A DNA stretch of 64,000 nt from an uncultured Oscillospiraceae bacterium (GCA_944385395.1 CALWXA010000100.1:1-64000); one strand, 5' to 3'. Shown: positions 24,446 through 33,308, numbered from the stretch's first letter. Translations and numbers: made by a program. The notes: generated by a model not told the origin, from the letters alone.

Positions 24446-24928
24446 ATGGACATCCGACATGCAACCCTGGCAGATCTGGCCGCTATCACGGCGGTGGAGG
24501 CAGAATGCTTTCCTCCGGCAGAAGCGGCAGGGGAGGAGTCCCTGCGCCGGCGCCTGACGGCGTTTCCCGATCACTTCTGGCTGCTCTTTGACGGCGATAC
24601 GCTGGTGGGATTTGTCAACGGGATGGTTACCGATATCCCGGACCTCAGCGATGAGATGTATGATAACGCAGCCCTGCATGATCCCAAGGGCGCCTGGCAG
24701 ATGATCTTCGGTGTGGATACCATTCCCACCTATCGCCGCCGGGGTCTGGCGGAGCAGGTGCTGCGCCGGGTCATCTCCGATGCACGGGCCCAGGGCCGTA
24801 AGGGACTGGTGCTGACATGCAAGGATCGATTGATCCACTACTATGCCAAGCTGGGGTTCGTCAATGAGGGGATCTCCCAGTCCGTCCACGGCAATGTGGT
24901 TTGGTACCAGATGCGACTGACCTTCTGA
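24446..24928 (+). CDS. GNAT family N-acetyltransferase
   Basis: A 160-residue GCN5-type acetyltransferase. The acetyl-CoA-binding loop is YRRRGLAEQVL near residues 94-104, and the C-terminal YYAKLGFVNEG near 132-142 is the usual end of the fold. The overall pattern resembles the arylalkylamine/polyamine-type subgroup (ECFPPAEAA near 19-27). The substrate is unknown. AAAGGAG precedes the ATG. It sits alone between two terminators and has no convincing promoter of its own, so it may rely on read-through. Confidence 0.82.
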   Translation: MDIRHATLADLAAITAVEAECFPPAEAAGEESLRRRLTAFPDHFWLLFDGDTLVGFVNGMVTDIPDLSDEMYDNAALHDPKGAWQMIFGVDTIPTYRRRGLAEQVLRRVISDARAQGRKGLVLTCKDRLIHYYAKLGFVNEGISQSVHGNVVWYQMRLTF

Positions 24929-24936
24929 AAAAGCAC

Positions 24937-24974
24937 AAAGCACCCCCGGAGATACGCTCCGGGGGTGCTTTTCA
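24937..24974. terminator. Bidirectional intrinsic terminator
   Basis: A 15-bp perfect GC-rich stem (24937-24951 with 24957-24971) has a 5-base loop and A/T edges. It lies between the convergent GNAT and FMN reductase-like genes and can serve both. Confidence 0.9.
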
Positions 24975-24976
24975 GT

Positions 24977-25606
24977 TTATCGAATGAAGTTGGTGCGCTG
25001 GCTCCGGGCACATTCCGGCAGCGCCACACCGCTGCTGCGTCCGGCCTGAATGCATTTGAGCAGCCAGGCCATATTCCGGCCCAGGTTGGTCATGGTCTGC
25101 ATGCCCTCACCGTCCTGCTCCACTTCACCGCTGGTGCGGCCAAAGGCCATGTCCCAATAGCTGGAGGAGACAATGGGCATCTGGGCGCAGCCGAAGTATT
25201 TGTTCACCCGGTCCAGGGCGGCAGTGCAGCCGGCCCGCCGGGCCACAGCCACAGCGGCAGCGGGCTTGAAATAGAATGTGGATCCGTCGCCGCCGCAGGA
25301 GTAGAAGAGCCGGTCCATAAACGAGCAGAAGTTGCCGGCAGGTCCGGCGTAGTACACCGGCGTGCCGAAGAGGAAGCCGTCGGCCTGGGCGGCCCGGGCG
25401 GCACAGGTATTTACCGCATCCTCCATGACACAGCGGTGGGTGGCAGCGCATCCGCCGCAGGCCATGCATCCGCCAATGGGCTTGGCGCCGATCCAGAAAA
25501 ATTCCGTCTCAATGCCCTGCTCTTCCAGAGCATCCGCCGCCTTGCGCAGCGCCAGATACGTGTTGCCCACCCGATGGGGGCTTCCGTTGACCAGCAATAC
25601 CTTCAT
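24977..25606 (-). CDS. Flavodoxin-fold NAD(P)H-dependent FMN reductase-like protein
   Basis: A 209-residue flavodoxin-like oxidoreductase. GSPHRVGNTYLAL near residues 8-20 is the FMN phosphate-binding loop. GCMACGGC near 44-51 gives a cysteine cluster typical of the iron-sulfur flavoprotein subgroup. FGTPVYYAGPAGN near 78-90 contacts the flavin. The ATG at 25606 has GGAGG upstream and gives the standard N-terminus; the open frame continues upstream without a signal. A cluster ligand role for the cysteines is likely but not proven. It is a single gene with its own promoter. Confidence 0.85.
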   Translation of the reverse strand: MKVLLVNGSPHRVGNTYLALRKAADALEEQGIETEFFWIGAKPIGGCMACGGCAATHRCVMEDAVNTCAARAAQADGFLFGTPVYYAGPAGNFCSFMDRLFYSCGGDGSTFYFKPAAAVAVARRAGCTAALDRVNKYFGCAQMPIVSSSYWDMAFGRTSGEVEQDGEGMQTMTNLGRNMAWLLKCIQAGRSSGVALPECARSQRTNFIR

Positions 25607-25644
25607 GTGAAATGACCTCCTGTCTGAATGAACTCTTTGCACAA

Positions 25645-25673
25645 AGGATAGCACATCCATGGAAATCTGTCCA
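25645..25673 (-). promoter_or_regulatory. Promoter for the FMN reductase-like gene
   Basis: On the minus strand, TGGACA (25668-25673), a 17-base spacer and TATCCT (25645-25650) with a TG extension. It is slightly imperfect in both boxes. Confidence 0.6.
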
Positions 25674-25725
25674 TGCAAAAAGCGCTGCTGCGGCAGGAAA
25701 AACTGGCAAAAAGTGACTATCTTTC

Positions 25726-25754
25726 TTGAAAATGGGAAATACTTTCTGTATAAT
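25726..25754 (+). promoter_or_regulatory. SigA promoter for carD-ispD-ispF
   Basis: TTGAAA (25726-25731), a 17-base spacer and a perfect TATAAT (25749-25754). RNA should start near 25761, about 40 bases before carD. Confidence 0.85.
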
Positions 25755-25799
25755 ATAGATGGATTATTCTGTTCAAAAGGAAGAAAGGAGGGCGCAGCC

Positions 25800-26288
25800 A
25801 TGTATCTGGTGGGCGATCAGGCCGTCCATCCCATGCACGGGGCCGGAAGGATCGAAGCCATTACCCAGGAACGTCTGGCGGGCCGATGGATGGAATATTA
25901 TGTCTTTCGCATAGCGGTAGGCGGTTTGGTGCTGAAGATCCCCACCGACAGCTGTGAGCATATCGGCATGCGTGCCCCCTGCTCTCTGGACGAGATGGAT
26001 GTAGTGCTCCACGCCATTCCGGAGCTGGAGGTGGAGATGACCGTCAACTGGAGCCATCGCTACCGGGAAAATATGGAGCGGATCAAGAGCGGACAGCCGC
26101 TGGAGGTGGCCCGGGTCATCAAGGGCCTGATGTGGCGTGAAGCCCGGCGGGGCCTGTCCAACGGTGAGCGTAAGATGCTGCATACCGCCAAGCAGATCCT
26201 GATCTCCGAGGTGGTATTGGTGCGTGGCGTGGCGTATCAGGAGGCAGAACGCCGTATTGGCGAAATGATGATGACAGGTGTAAAGTGA
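25800..26288 (+). CDS. carD: CarD family transcription factor
   Basis: A 162-residue CarD/CdnL-type protein that binds RNA polymerase beta and stabilises open complexes at promoters. The N-terminal Tudor-like domain begins GDQAVHPMHGAGRIEAI near residues 5-21. The helical C-terminal domain contains WSHRYRENMERIKSG near 81-95 and is rich in basic and aromatic residues. The start codon follows AAAGGAGG. carD upstream of ispD and ispF is a recurrent clostridial arrangement. Confidence 0.9.
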   Translation: MYLVGDQAVHPMHGAGRIEAITQERLAGRWMEYYVFRIAVGGLVLKIPTDSCEHIGMRAPCSLDEMDVVLHAIPELEVEMTVNWSHRYRENMERIKSGQPLEVARVIKGLMWREARRGLSNGERKMLHTAKQILISEVVLVRGVAYQEAERRIGEMMMTGVK

Positions 26289-26289
26289 T

Positions 26290-27024
26290 ATGAAATTTTT
26301 TTGGAAAAAACCCTTATGGAAGAAGCGCCGTCCCTTCTGTACGGCCATCGTGCCGGCTGCAGGAAGTTCCACCCGGATGGGGGGCATCAACAAGCTCACC
26401 GCAGAGATTGGCGGCGTTCCGGTACTGGTGCGTACCCTGCAGGCCATTGACGCAGCGCAGCTGGTGGACGAGATCGTGGTGGCGGCAAGTGAAGCGCAAC
26501 TGGTGGAGATCGCCGGGCTGTGCAAGGAGGCCGGACTCCACAAGCCGGTAAAGGTGATCCGTGGTGGTGCCACCCGCCTGGAATCGGTACTGGCCGCTGC
26601 GTCGGAGGCCAATGCCAAGGCGGATTTGCTGGCGGTGCACGACGGGGCACGGCCTCTGATCCGGCCGGAGGAATTTGACGAGGTGGTGCGCTGTGCCCAG
26701 CGGACCTATGCTGCAGCGCCGGCGGTACCTGTGACGGATACCATCAAGACGGCCGACGCCAATGGGCTTGTTACCGGAACGCCGGACCGAAAGAGTCTCT
26801 ATGCCGTCCAGACCCCCCAGGTATTCCGTTCGGAGATCCTGAAGGCAGCCCTGCAGACGGCTGTACGGGATGGTGCGGAAGTGACGGACGACTGCGGCGC
26901 AGTGGAACGGCTGGGCAAGCAGGTCTATCTGACGGCAGGCAGCCGGGAGAATATCAAGATCACCACGCCTTTGGACCTGGTGGTGGCTGAGACCATTTTG
27001 GAGCAAAGGGGGCGTGAGGTATGA
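26290..27024 (+). CDS. ispD: 2-C-methyl-D-erythritol 4-phosphate cytidylyltransferase
   Basis: A 244-residue enzyme of the MEP isoprenoid pathway that couples MEP to CTP. The nucleotide-binding motif is IVPAAGSSTRMGG near residues 20-32. HDGARPLIRP near 117-126 and the C-terminal DDCGAVERLG near 201-210 are conserved. A basic, aromatic N-terminal extension of about 15 residues (KFFWKKPLWKKRR) is longer than in most family members. The start lies only 1 base after the carD stop, so it probably depends on coupling. Confidence 0.95.
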   Translation: MKFFWKKPLWKKRRPFCTAIVPAAGSSTRMGGINKLTAEIGGVPVLVRTLQAIDAAQLVDEIVVAASEAQLVEIAGLCKEAGLHKPVKVIRGGATRLESVLAAASEANAKADLLAVHDGARPLIRPEEFDEVVRCAQRTYAAAPAVPVTDTIKTADANGLVTGTPDRKSLYAVQTPQVFRSEILKAALQTAVRDGAEVTDDCGAVERLGKQVYLTAGSRENIKITTPLDLVVAETILEQRGREV

Positions 27025-27506
27025 CAAAACTGCGGATCGGACACGGATATGACGTACATCGACTCACGCCTGACCGCCCACTGATCCTGGGCGGTGTCAC
27101 AGTGCCCTATGACCGGGGGCTGGCGGGCCATTCGGATGCAGACGTGTTGACCCACGCAGTAATGGATGCACTGCTGGGCGCTGCGGGACTGGCGGATATT
27201 GGGACATTGTTTCCCGACAATGATGGCAAATATCTGAATATTTCCAGCATCTATCTGCTGCAGCAGGTGGGACAGCGGCTGGAGGAGTCGGGGGTACAGG
27301 TGGTGAATATCGATGCCACGCTGATTGCCCAGGCGCCGAAGATCGCACCCTACCGTCTGGCCATGCGGCAGAACATTGCCCAGGCACTGGGCTTGGATGT
27401 GGAGCAGATAGGGGTCAAGGCTACCACGGAGGAAGGGCTGGGCTTTACCGGCGATGGATCGGGTATGGCGGCCCACGCCGTAGCTCTGGTGGAGAAGAAA
27501 CAGTGA
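27021..27506 (+). CDS. ispF: 2-C-methyl-D-erythritol 2,4-cyclodiphosphate synthase
   Basis: A 161-residue MEP-pathway enzyme that forms the cyclic diphosphate. The metal-binding GHGYDVHRL near residues 7-15, the GHSDADVLTHAVMDALLGA block near 35-53, and the C-terminal KATTEEGLGFTGDGSGMAA near 133-151 are all present. It overlaps ispD by 4 bases (ATGA). Confidence 0.96.
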   Translation: MTKLRIGHGYDVHRLTPDRPLILGGVTVPYDRGLAGHSDADVLTHAVMDALLGAAGLADIGTLFPDNDGKYLNISSIYLLQQVGQRLEESGVQVVNIDATLIAQAPKIAPYRLAMRQNIAQALGLDVEQIGVKATTEEGLGFTGDGSGMAAHAVALVEKKQ

Positions 27507-27507
27507 G

Positions 27508-27539
27508 AAAAAGAGGACGGTTCAGCCGTCCTCTTTTTT
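27508..27539 (+). terminator. Intrinsic terminator after ispF
   Basis: A 13-bp stem (27508-27520 with 27526-27538) has a TTCAG loop and a run of six T. It begins within 2 bases of the ispF stop. Confidence 0.9.
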
Positions 27540-27634
27540 CTTTGAAAGTACTGTGGATGCTGCATGGAAAGACCGTGCCTCCGGTTCACTGCTGTGCTGC
27601 GGCAGACATACAATAAGGTGAAAGGAGGCGCTGT

Positions 27635-27886
27635 ATGGAGTACTATTTATTGATTGCCAGATCCATCACCTATGCACAGCGGATGCAGCGGGCATTGCGG
27701 CAGGCAGGAATTCCCAGCGGGATCCTGCGGGCTCCGGCCCAGGTGAATCCCAAAGGGTGCAGCCATGCCGTCCGCATCGGACCGGAAGATTTGACCCGGG
27801 CACAAAATGTTTTATCGGCGGCAAAACTGCAGCCGAATCATATATATGCAAAAACACAGCAGGGGTATGAGGAGGTGGCGCCATGA
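27635..27886 (+). CDS. DUF3343 domain protein
   Basis: An 83-residue protein of the DUF3343 family, suggested elsewhere as a carrier or partner in sulfur/selenium handling. It starts MEYYLLIARSITYAQRM, and the central GCSHAVRI near residues 42-49 holds the single conserved cysteine. AAAGGAGG precedes the ATG. It overlaps the following cysteine desulfurase-like gene by 4 bases, so a shared role in sulfur or selenium transfer is plausible but unproven. Confidence 0.78.
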   Translation: MEYYLLIARSITYAQRMQRALRQAGIPSGILRAPAQVNPKGCSHAVRIGPEDLTRAQNVLSAAKLQPNHIYAKTQQGYEEVAP

Positions 27887-29022
27887 TTTATTTCGATGCC
27901 GGTGCCACTACGCTGGAAAAGCCTTTGGCCGTCAGCCGGGCGGCAGGTCAGGCGGTGCGCACCATGGCTTCTCCCGGCCGGGGTGGTTATCCGGCCACCC
28001 GGAGAGCGGAGGAAACCGCCTTTGCCTGCCGCAGTGAGGCGGCGGAGCTGTTTGGCTGCGCTTCGCCGGAGCAGGTGGTGTTTACGTCCAATGCTACCCA
28101 CGGGCTGAATATCGCCATCCATTCCCTCATCAAGCCGGGATGCCGGGTAGTGCTTTCCGGCTATGAGCACAATGCGGTGACCAGGCCTCTGCACGCCATC
28201 AAAAATGTGGAGCTGACGGTGATTGATACGACGCTGTTTCAGCCCCGGCAGGCAGTGGAGGAATTTGCCCGGGCGCTGGAGGGACGGGTAGATGCGGTGG
28301 TGTGCACCCATGTGTCCAATGTGTTCGGCTATGTACTGCCCATAGAAGAGATCGCCCAGCTCTGCAGAGATAAAAATGTACCTCTGATTGTGGATGCATC
28401 TCAGTCTGCCGGTGTATTGCCGGTACGGCTGGACCGGCTGGGAGCGGAATTCATCGCCATGCCCGGTCACAAAGGGCTTTACGGGCCCCAGGGAACGGGT
28501 TTGCTGCTGTGCGGAAAAGAACACCCCGAGCCTTTTATATATGGCGGCACCGGCAGCGTGTCCCGGCAGCAGACCATGCCGGAGGATCTGCCGGACCGGC
28601 TGGAGGCAGGAACCCACAATATGCCCGGTATCGCAGGACTGCTGGAAGGGCTGCGGTTTGTCCGGCGGACAGGTACGGACCGCATCGCCCGGCATGAGCG
28701 GGCCATCATTGCCGCTGCAGCCCGGGGACTGCGGCAGATGCCTCAGGTGCATCTTTATCAGGATCCCACCATGGAGCACCAGGCGGGCGTGCTTTCCTTT
28801 ACCGTGGATGGCTGGGACTGCGAGGAGATCGGGAGCCGGCTGGCCGCAGCGGGGATCGCCGTACGTGCGGGGCTGCATTGTGCGCCGCTGGCCCACAAAA
28901 CCGCCGGAACCCTGGAAAGCGGCACGGTGCGGATCAGTGTTTCTGCCTTCAATACCCTGCAGCAGGCGGAGGAATTCGTAAGGGTGCTGCGCCGGGTGAT
29001 TCGTGAAAATGCAAGATTTTGA
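27883..29022 (+). CDS. Class V aminotransferase, cysteine desulfurase-like
   Basis: A 379-residue PLP enzyme. FDAGATTLEKP near residues 4-14, the substrate-side FTSNATHGLN near 67-76, and the cofactor lysine in MPGHKGLYGPQGTG near 193-206 are all visible. The catalytic cysteine typical of SufS/Csd proteins is present in RAGLHCAPL near 327-335. It therefore probably removes sulfur or selenium from (seleno)cysteine. It forms a two-gene unit with DUF3343; no Isc or Suf scaffold gene is adjacent. Physiological acceptor unknown. Confidence 0.86.
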   Translation: MIYFDAGATTLEKPLAVSRAAGQAVRTMASPGRGGYPATRRAEETAFACRSEAAELFGCASPEQVVFTSNATHGLNIAIHSLIKPGCRVVLSGYEHNAVTRPLHAIKNVELTVIDTTLFQPRQAVEEFARALEGRVDAVVCTHVSNVFGYVLPIEEIAQLCRDKNVPLIVDASQSAGVLPVRLDRLGAEFIAMPGHKGLYGPQGTGLLLCGKEHPEPFIYGGTGSVSRQQTMPEDLPDRLEAGTHNMPGIAGLLEGLRFVRRTGTDRIARHERAIIAAAARGLRQMPQVHLYQDPTMEHQAGVLSFTVDGWDCEEIGSRLAAAGIAVRAGLHCAPLAHKTAGTLESGTVRISVSAFNTLQQAEEFVRVLRRVIRENARF

Positions 29023-29034
29023 TTGACGTTTTTG

Positions 29035-29063
29035 TTGCAATTTCCCAATAAATTTTATATAAT
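29035..29063 (+). promoter_or_regulatory. SigA promoter for cdaA-cdaR
   Basis: TTGCAA (29035-29040), a 17-base spacer and a perfect TATAAT (29058-29063). It gives a leader of about 47 bases before cdaA. Confidence 0.85.
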
Positions 29064-29116
29064 GGATTGTATCTATAGGTTGCCAACAGGAATGTGGAAG
29101 CGGAAAGGACAGCGAT

Positions 29117-30001
29117 ATGGATTCCGTATGGTCTTTTTTGGAAGGTGTCTGGCGATACCTGATGCTCATCCGGCTGGCGGATATACTGGATATGACCATT
29201 ATGGCCTTTGCGGTATATAAGCTGCTGTCATTGTTAAAGACCACCCGGGCCGGGAACCTGGTCAAGGGTGTAGGCGTTTTTCTGGTGGCGCTGGGTTTGT
29301 CCTACGCCATCAACCTGCCGGGCGTTTACTATATTCTCAGCCATGTACTGGAATGGGGCGTTCTGGCGTTGGTGATTCTTTTTCAGCCGGAACTGCGGCA
29401 GCTGCTGGAGACCATGGGAAGCCGCAACATCAAGCTTTTGAAGTTTCTCTCCCCGGAGCAGAACATTACGGAGCTGGAGCAGGCCATCAGCCAGACGGTG
29501 GTGGCCTGCACGGAAATGTCCAAAAGCAGGACAGGCATGCTCATTGTTTTCGAGCGCAAGCACCTGCTGGACGATATCGTGCGCAGTGGTACCAAGCTGG
29601 ATGCGGCGGTGTCCGGCGAACTGCTGAAGAATATCTTCTTTGTGAAGGCTCCCATGCATGACGGCGCCGTGATCATCCGTGACGGCCGTATTTTGGGGGC
29701 CGGATGCATGCTGCCGCTGTCCCGGAATGTGAATTTAAGCCGGGATCTGGGCATGCGCCACCGCGCGGGTATCGGCATGAGCGAAAACTCCGATGCGGTG
29801 GTGGTCATCGTTTCCGAGGAAACCGGGTCCATTTCTGTGGCTCTGGGCGGTATGCTCAAGCGGCATCTGATGCCGGAGACTCTGGAGCAGCTGCTGCGCA
29901 ATGAACTGCTGCCCCAGCCGGAGGAGGAGACGGAAAAGCCAAAATTTTCGCTGCTGAGTCTGCTGCACCTGCCCAGGAAGGAGGAGCAGAATGAAGAATA
30001 A
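29117..30001 (+). CDS. cdaA: Diadenylate cyclase CdaA
   Basis: A 294-residue membrane enzyme that makes cyclic di-AMP from ATP. Three N-terminal membrane helices (about residues 15-95) precede the DAC domain. The catalytic DGA lies at 182-184 and RHR at 214-216. It overlaps cdaR, which encodes its regulatory partner, by 11 bases. c-di-AMP controls potassium/osmolyte balance and cell-wall homeostasis. The usual third member of the cluster, glmM, does not follow here. Confidence 0.96.
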   Translation: MDSVWSFLEGVWRYLMLIRLADILDMTIMAFAVYKLLSLLKTTRAGNLVKGVGVFLVALGLSYAINLPGVYYILSHVLEWGVLALVILFQPELRQLLETMGSRNIKLLKFLSPEQNITELEQAISQTVVACTEMSKSRTGMLIVFERKHLLDDIVRSGTKLDAAVSGELLKNIFFVKAPMHDGAVIIRDGRILGAGCMLPLSRNVNLSRDLGMRHRAGIGMSENSDAVVVIVSEETGSISVALGGMLKRHLMPETLEQLLRNELLPQPEEETEKPKFSLLSLLHLPRKEEQNEE

Positions 30002-31337
30002 AAACGAAGCGCCGGAACGGGATGTCAGCCGCAAGGTAATCAAGATCGTCTGCTCCATCCTGGTGGCCGTGGCCGTCTGGTTTTACGTCAATGAGATCTA
30101 CGAGGTGAATGTCACCACCAGCGTGCGGGACATCCCCGTGGAATTTTCCGGTGAAGATACTGCCCTTGCCGATAAGGGGCTGATGCTGCTTTCCGGATAT
30201 GACACCACCGTGGACCTGACGCTGAAAGGTCCCCGGCGGGTCCTGTGGAAGCTGGATGCTGACGAGATCCGCATCGTGGCGGATACTTCCGGCATCCAGG
30301 ATACCGGTATCCAGACCCTTACCTATGAGGTGGTCTATCCGGATAATATTCCCCGCTCCAAGGTGTCGGTGGAATCGGCCAGTGTCTATTCCGTTACGGT
30401 AACGGTGGGCCAGCTCTATACCAAGGAAGTACCCATCCAGTGCGAGGTCACCGGAAAGGTGGCGGAGGGCTATGTGGCCGAGGAGACGGTCATTGATCCG
30501 GAAGTATTGGTATTGCGGGGCCAGCGGGACGATCTGCTGAATGTCAATTACGCCAAGGTGACCGTTGACATCACCAACGCCAAGGAGACGGTCATCAAGA
30601 CGGTGGAATACCAGCTGTATGACTACAACGATATTCCCATCGAAAACGATAACATCCGGGCCACCACCAAGCTCATTCAGGTGACGGTACCGGTGAAGAC
30701 GGTAAAGGATGTACCGCTGCGCATCAACTTTGTGGAAGCAGCCGGTTCCACTATGGACCAGGTTCACTACAGCTTCAGTCAGGATTCCATCCGGCTCAAG
30801 GGTGATCAGGAGGTTTTGGCCAATATTGACAGCATTACCTTGGATACCCTTTATATTCAGGATTTGGATGATTATCAGACACTTTACTATACCATCCCCC
30901 TGCCGGAGGGCACAGAGATCGTCAGCGGTGATCCGGAGGTCTCTGTAACCATTACCGTCACCGGCGTGTCGGAACGGCGGATCTCCACGTCTAATTTCGA
31001 ATATATCAATGTCCCTGAAGGCCATACCGCCCAGGTGGAGACGGGCAGTCTGGAGATCCTGGTCAGAGGCCTTACCGGAGAGGTGCAGGCCATGACCGGC
31101 GATAATCTGCTGGTGACAGTGGATCTTTCCAGCGTGCAGGGGACAGGAAGCTTTACGGTACCGGTTTCGGTACAGGTAACCGGCTATAATCAGGTAGGGG
31201 TCAAGGGCAGCTACCAGGTGATCGTCAACGTTTCCACGACTGAGACCCGGGCAGCACAGACCCATGCGCTGCAGCCTGCAGCCCTGCCGCCTGAACGGGA
31301 GGACGGTACCCACACGGAAAGGACTAAGAACGTATGA
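29991..31337 (+). CDS. cdaR: CdaR, YbbR-domain regulator of CdaA
   Basis: A 448-residue protein with one N-terminal membrane helix (about residues 18-37). Repeated YbbR domains follow; four can be picked out by the recurring VSVESASVYSVTVTVG-like strands. The large part lies outside the membrane. It binds CdaA and modulates c-di-AMP synthesis in related bacteria. AGGAAGGAGG inside the end of cdaA serves as a strong ribosome-binding site. The last 40 residues are a polar, low-complexity tail. Confidence 0.92.
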   Translation: MKNKNEAPERDVSRKVIKIVCSILVAVAVWFYVNEIYEVNVTTSVRDIPVEFSGEDTALADKGLMLLSGYDTTVDLTLKGPRRVLWKLDADEIRIVADTSGIQDTGIQTLTYEVVYPDNIPRSKVSVESASVYSVTVTVGQLYTKEVPIQCEVTGKVAEGYVAEETVIDPEVLVLRGQRDDLLNVNYAKVTVDITNAKETVIKTVEYQLYDYNDIPIENDNIRATTKLIQVTVPVKTVKDVPLRINFVEAAGSTMDQVHYSFSQDSIRLKGDQEVLANIDSITLDTLYIQDLDDYQTLYYTIPLPEGTEIVSGDPEVSVTITVTGVSERRISTSNFEYINVPEGHTAQVETGSLEILVRGLTGEVQAMTGDNLLVTVDLSSVQGTGSFTVPVSVQVTGYNQVGVKGSYQVIVNVSTTETRAAQTHALQPAALPPEREDGTHTERTKNV

Positions 31338-31738
31338 CCCAGATCGCAACTGTGGAAGAATTGCTGCCCGGCGGGAAAGCGGTGGTTTCCGTACCCCGGA
31401 AATCCGCCTGCGGCCACGACTGTGAGGAGTGTGCCGGCTGCGGCATGACCGGCGCTGCCGTGCGTGCCACCGCATTCAACCCTGTGGAGGCCCAGCCGGG
31501 GCAGAAGGTGGTGGTGGAGAGCAGCACCAAAAAGCTGCTGGGTGTGGTAGCTTTGGTCTATATGCTGCCGGTGATCTTTTTCCTGGCAGGCTACTTCCTG
31601 TCGGAGGGACTGGGTGAGACGGTGCGCTATGTCATCGCTATCGCTGCGGCGGCATTGACGCTGCTGCCCATCATGTGGTATGACCGCCGTGCCCGGCGCA
31701 GCGGTGCATTGACCTACACCATTTTGCGTACGCTCTGA
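31334..31738 (+). CDS. RseC/MucC family membrane protein
   Basis: A 134-residue SoxR-reducing system RseC-family protein. A cysteine group CGHDCEECAGCG lies near residues 26-37, and two membrane helices follow (about 70-89 and 96-114). Family members act in redox or envelope-stress systems, and homologues occur with Rnf-type electron transport. No rnf genes are nearby. It overlaps cdaR by 4 bases and the next gene by 1 base, so all are co-expressed. Its link to c-di-AMP signalling is not known. Confidence 0.82.
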   Translation: MTQIATVEELLPGGKAVVSVPRKSACGHDCEECAGCGMTGAAVRATAFNPVEAQPGQKVVVESSTKKLLGVVALVYMLPVIFFLAGYFLSEGLGETVRYVIAIAAAALTLLPIMWYDRRARRSGALTYTILRTL

Positions 31739-32628
31739 TGTTTGGATATGTAAGACCATCTGTCCGGCGGCTCAGCCAGGAGGACCAGGACCGCTTTTCT
31801 TCCATGTACTGCGGCCTGTGCCACACGCTGCAGCGGCGCTATGGCCTGGCAGCCCGGATGATTCTGAACTATGATCTGACGTTTCTGGCTATACTGCTTC
31901 AGGACGGAACAGACTGCTCCGGCGGCTGCCGCCGGTGTGTGGTGCATCCGTTGAAGAAGCGGCCCTGCGCCGGACAATCCCAGGCGCTGGATACCGCTGC
32001 GGATTACAGTGTGATCCTCAGTTGGTGGCAAATCCAGGACGGCATTGCCGATCACGGTTTTTGGGGTGGCTTGAAGTACCGACTGGCTGGCTGGCTGCTG
32101 GGAGGGGCTTACCGGAAGGCACGAAAAGTACGGCCGGATTTTGACGAAAATACCCGCCGGCATCTGGAGGAGCTGGCGCAGCTGGAAAAAGAAGGCTGTC
32201 CCTCCATTGACCGGCCGGCGGACACCTTCGCAAGGCTCCTTTCCGGTGCTGCCGGGGAAGTGAAAGAGGAAAGCCGCCGCCGGGTGCTGCAGCAGATGCT
32301 GTACCACCTGGGCCGCTGGATCTATCTGACGGATGCGGCAGACGATCTGAGCAAGGACCTGCGCAGCGGCAGCTATAACCCCCTGCCCCTGCGGTTTGGG
32401 GTGGAGAATGGCGCTCTGACACCGGAGGGCCGTGAGGCTTTGGCTCAGACCATGGACCGTTCGGTGGAAATGATGGCAGCGGCTTTTGAATTAGCAGATT
32501 TTGGGGTTTGGACCGAAATGATCCGCAGCGTGGTCTATGAAGGCCTCTATGCGGTAGGCGGCGCTGTGCTGAACGGTACGTTCCACAGACGCCGGAAAGA
32601 CAGGGAAGAAACACAACACGAAAGGTAG
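31738..32628 (+). CDS. DUF5685 family protein
   Basis: A 296-residue protein recognised as DUF5685. It has an N-terminal MFGYVRP start, a SMYCGLCHTL motif near residues 22-31 and a second cysteine group CSGGCRRCVVHP near 61-72. A later YLTDAADDLSKDLRSGSYNPL block lies near 198-218. The cysteines suggest a metal site and the acidic DAADDLSKD a prenyl-transferase-like helical fold, both by inspection only. It precedes a J-domain gene, an arrangement common in Clostridia, so it may be a J-protein client or partner. Function unknown. Confidence 0.75.
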   Translation: MFGYVRPSVRRLSQEDQDRFSSMYCGLCHTLQRRYGLAARMILNYDLTFLAILLQDGTDCSGGCRRCVVHPLKKRPCAGQSQALDTAADYSVILSWWQIQDGIADHGFWGGLKYRLAGWLLGGAYRKARKVRPDFDENTRRHLEELAQLEKEGCPSIDRPADTFARLLSGAAGEVKEESRRRVLQQMLYHLGRWIYLTDAADDLSKDLRSGSYNPLPLRFGVENGALTPEGREALAQTMDRSVEMMAAAFELADFGVWTEMIRSVVYEGLYAVGGAVLNGTFHRRRKDREETQHER

Positions 32629-32637
32629 GACCTTACT

Positions 32638-33276
32638 ATGCGCGATCCCTATCAGGTATTGGGAGTTCCCAGTACCGCAACGGACGAGGAGGTTAAAAAG
32701 GCATACCGCAACCTCGCCCGGAAGTATCACCCGGACAATTATCAGAACAACCCGCTGGCGGATCTGGCGCAGGAGCGCATGAAGGAGATCAACGAGGCGT
32801 ACGAGGAGATCCAGCGGCAGCGGAAGGCCGGGGGACAGAGCGGGGGATCCGGTGCATCCTATACAGGGGCTTACGGCGGGTATGGCGGCTACAGCGGCGG
32901 CGCATCATCTGCCGGAGGTACCCGGTTTGCCAATGTGCGTGCAGCCATCATGCGCGGTGAGCTGAATCTGGCCGAAGAACTGCTGAATGCCAGCAGCGAC
33001 CGGGGAGCCGAGTGGCATTTCCTGAAAGGCTCGGTGTGCTATCGCCGGGGCTGGATGGATGAGGCCGCCACCTACTATGAGCGGGCGGTACAGATGGATC
33101 CTGGCAATCAGGAGTATCGCCAGGCCCTTTACATGATGAACAACAGAGGCTATCGTCCTGATGGATATGAAAATACCCGGACAAGTACCTGCGATGCCAA
33201 CTGCATGCGCTGCTGTACCACCTGGATTTGCTGTAACCTGCTGGGCGGCGGCGGATATTACATCTGGTGCTGCTGA
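32638..33276 (+). CDS. J-domain protein with TPR-like middle and cysteine-rich tail
   Basis: A 212-residue protein with a J-domain at residues 1-62. It carries the HPD triad in KYHPDNYQ near 30-37, needed to stimulate Hsp70 ATPase. A Gly/Ser/Tyr-rich linker follows (about 65-95). Next comes a helical repeat resembling a tetratricopeptide ([14 protein letters not shown] near 103-116 and [13 protein letters not shown] near 140-152). The C-terminus is short, hydrophobic and cysteine-rich ([11 protein letters not shown] near 189-199). It is not DnaJ proper, since no zinc-finger repeats are present. It may be membrane-associated or acylated at the tail. Confidence 0.85.
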   Translation: MRDPYQVLGVPSTATDEEVKKAYRNLARKYHPDNYQNNPLADLAQERMKEINEAYEEIQRQRKAGGQSGGSGASYTGAYGGYGGYSGGASSAGGTRFANVRAAIMRGELNLAEELLNASSDRGAEWHFLKGSVCYRRGWMDEAATYYERAVQMDPGNQEYRQALYMMNNRGYRPDGYENTRTSTCDANCMRCCTTWICCNLLGGGGYYIWCC

Positions 33277-33308
33277 TACGGACAGGAGAGAGGAAAGGGG
33301 ATAGAACA

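Noticed and set aside
27607..27614. CATACAAT before the DUF3343 gene as a SigE -10
   Set aside because: The octamer matches the SigE -10, but no -35 element lies 13-15 bases upstream. The genes have no sporulation link.
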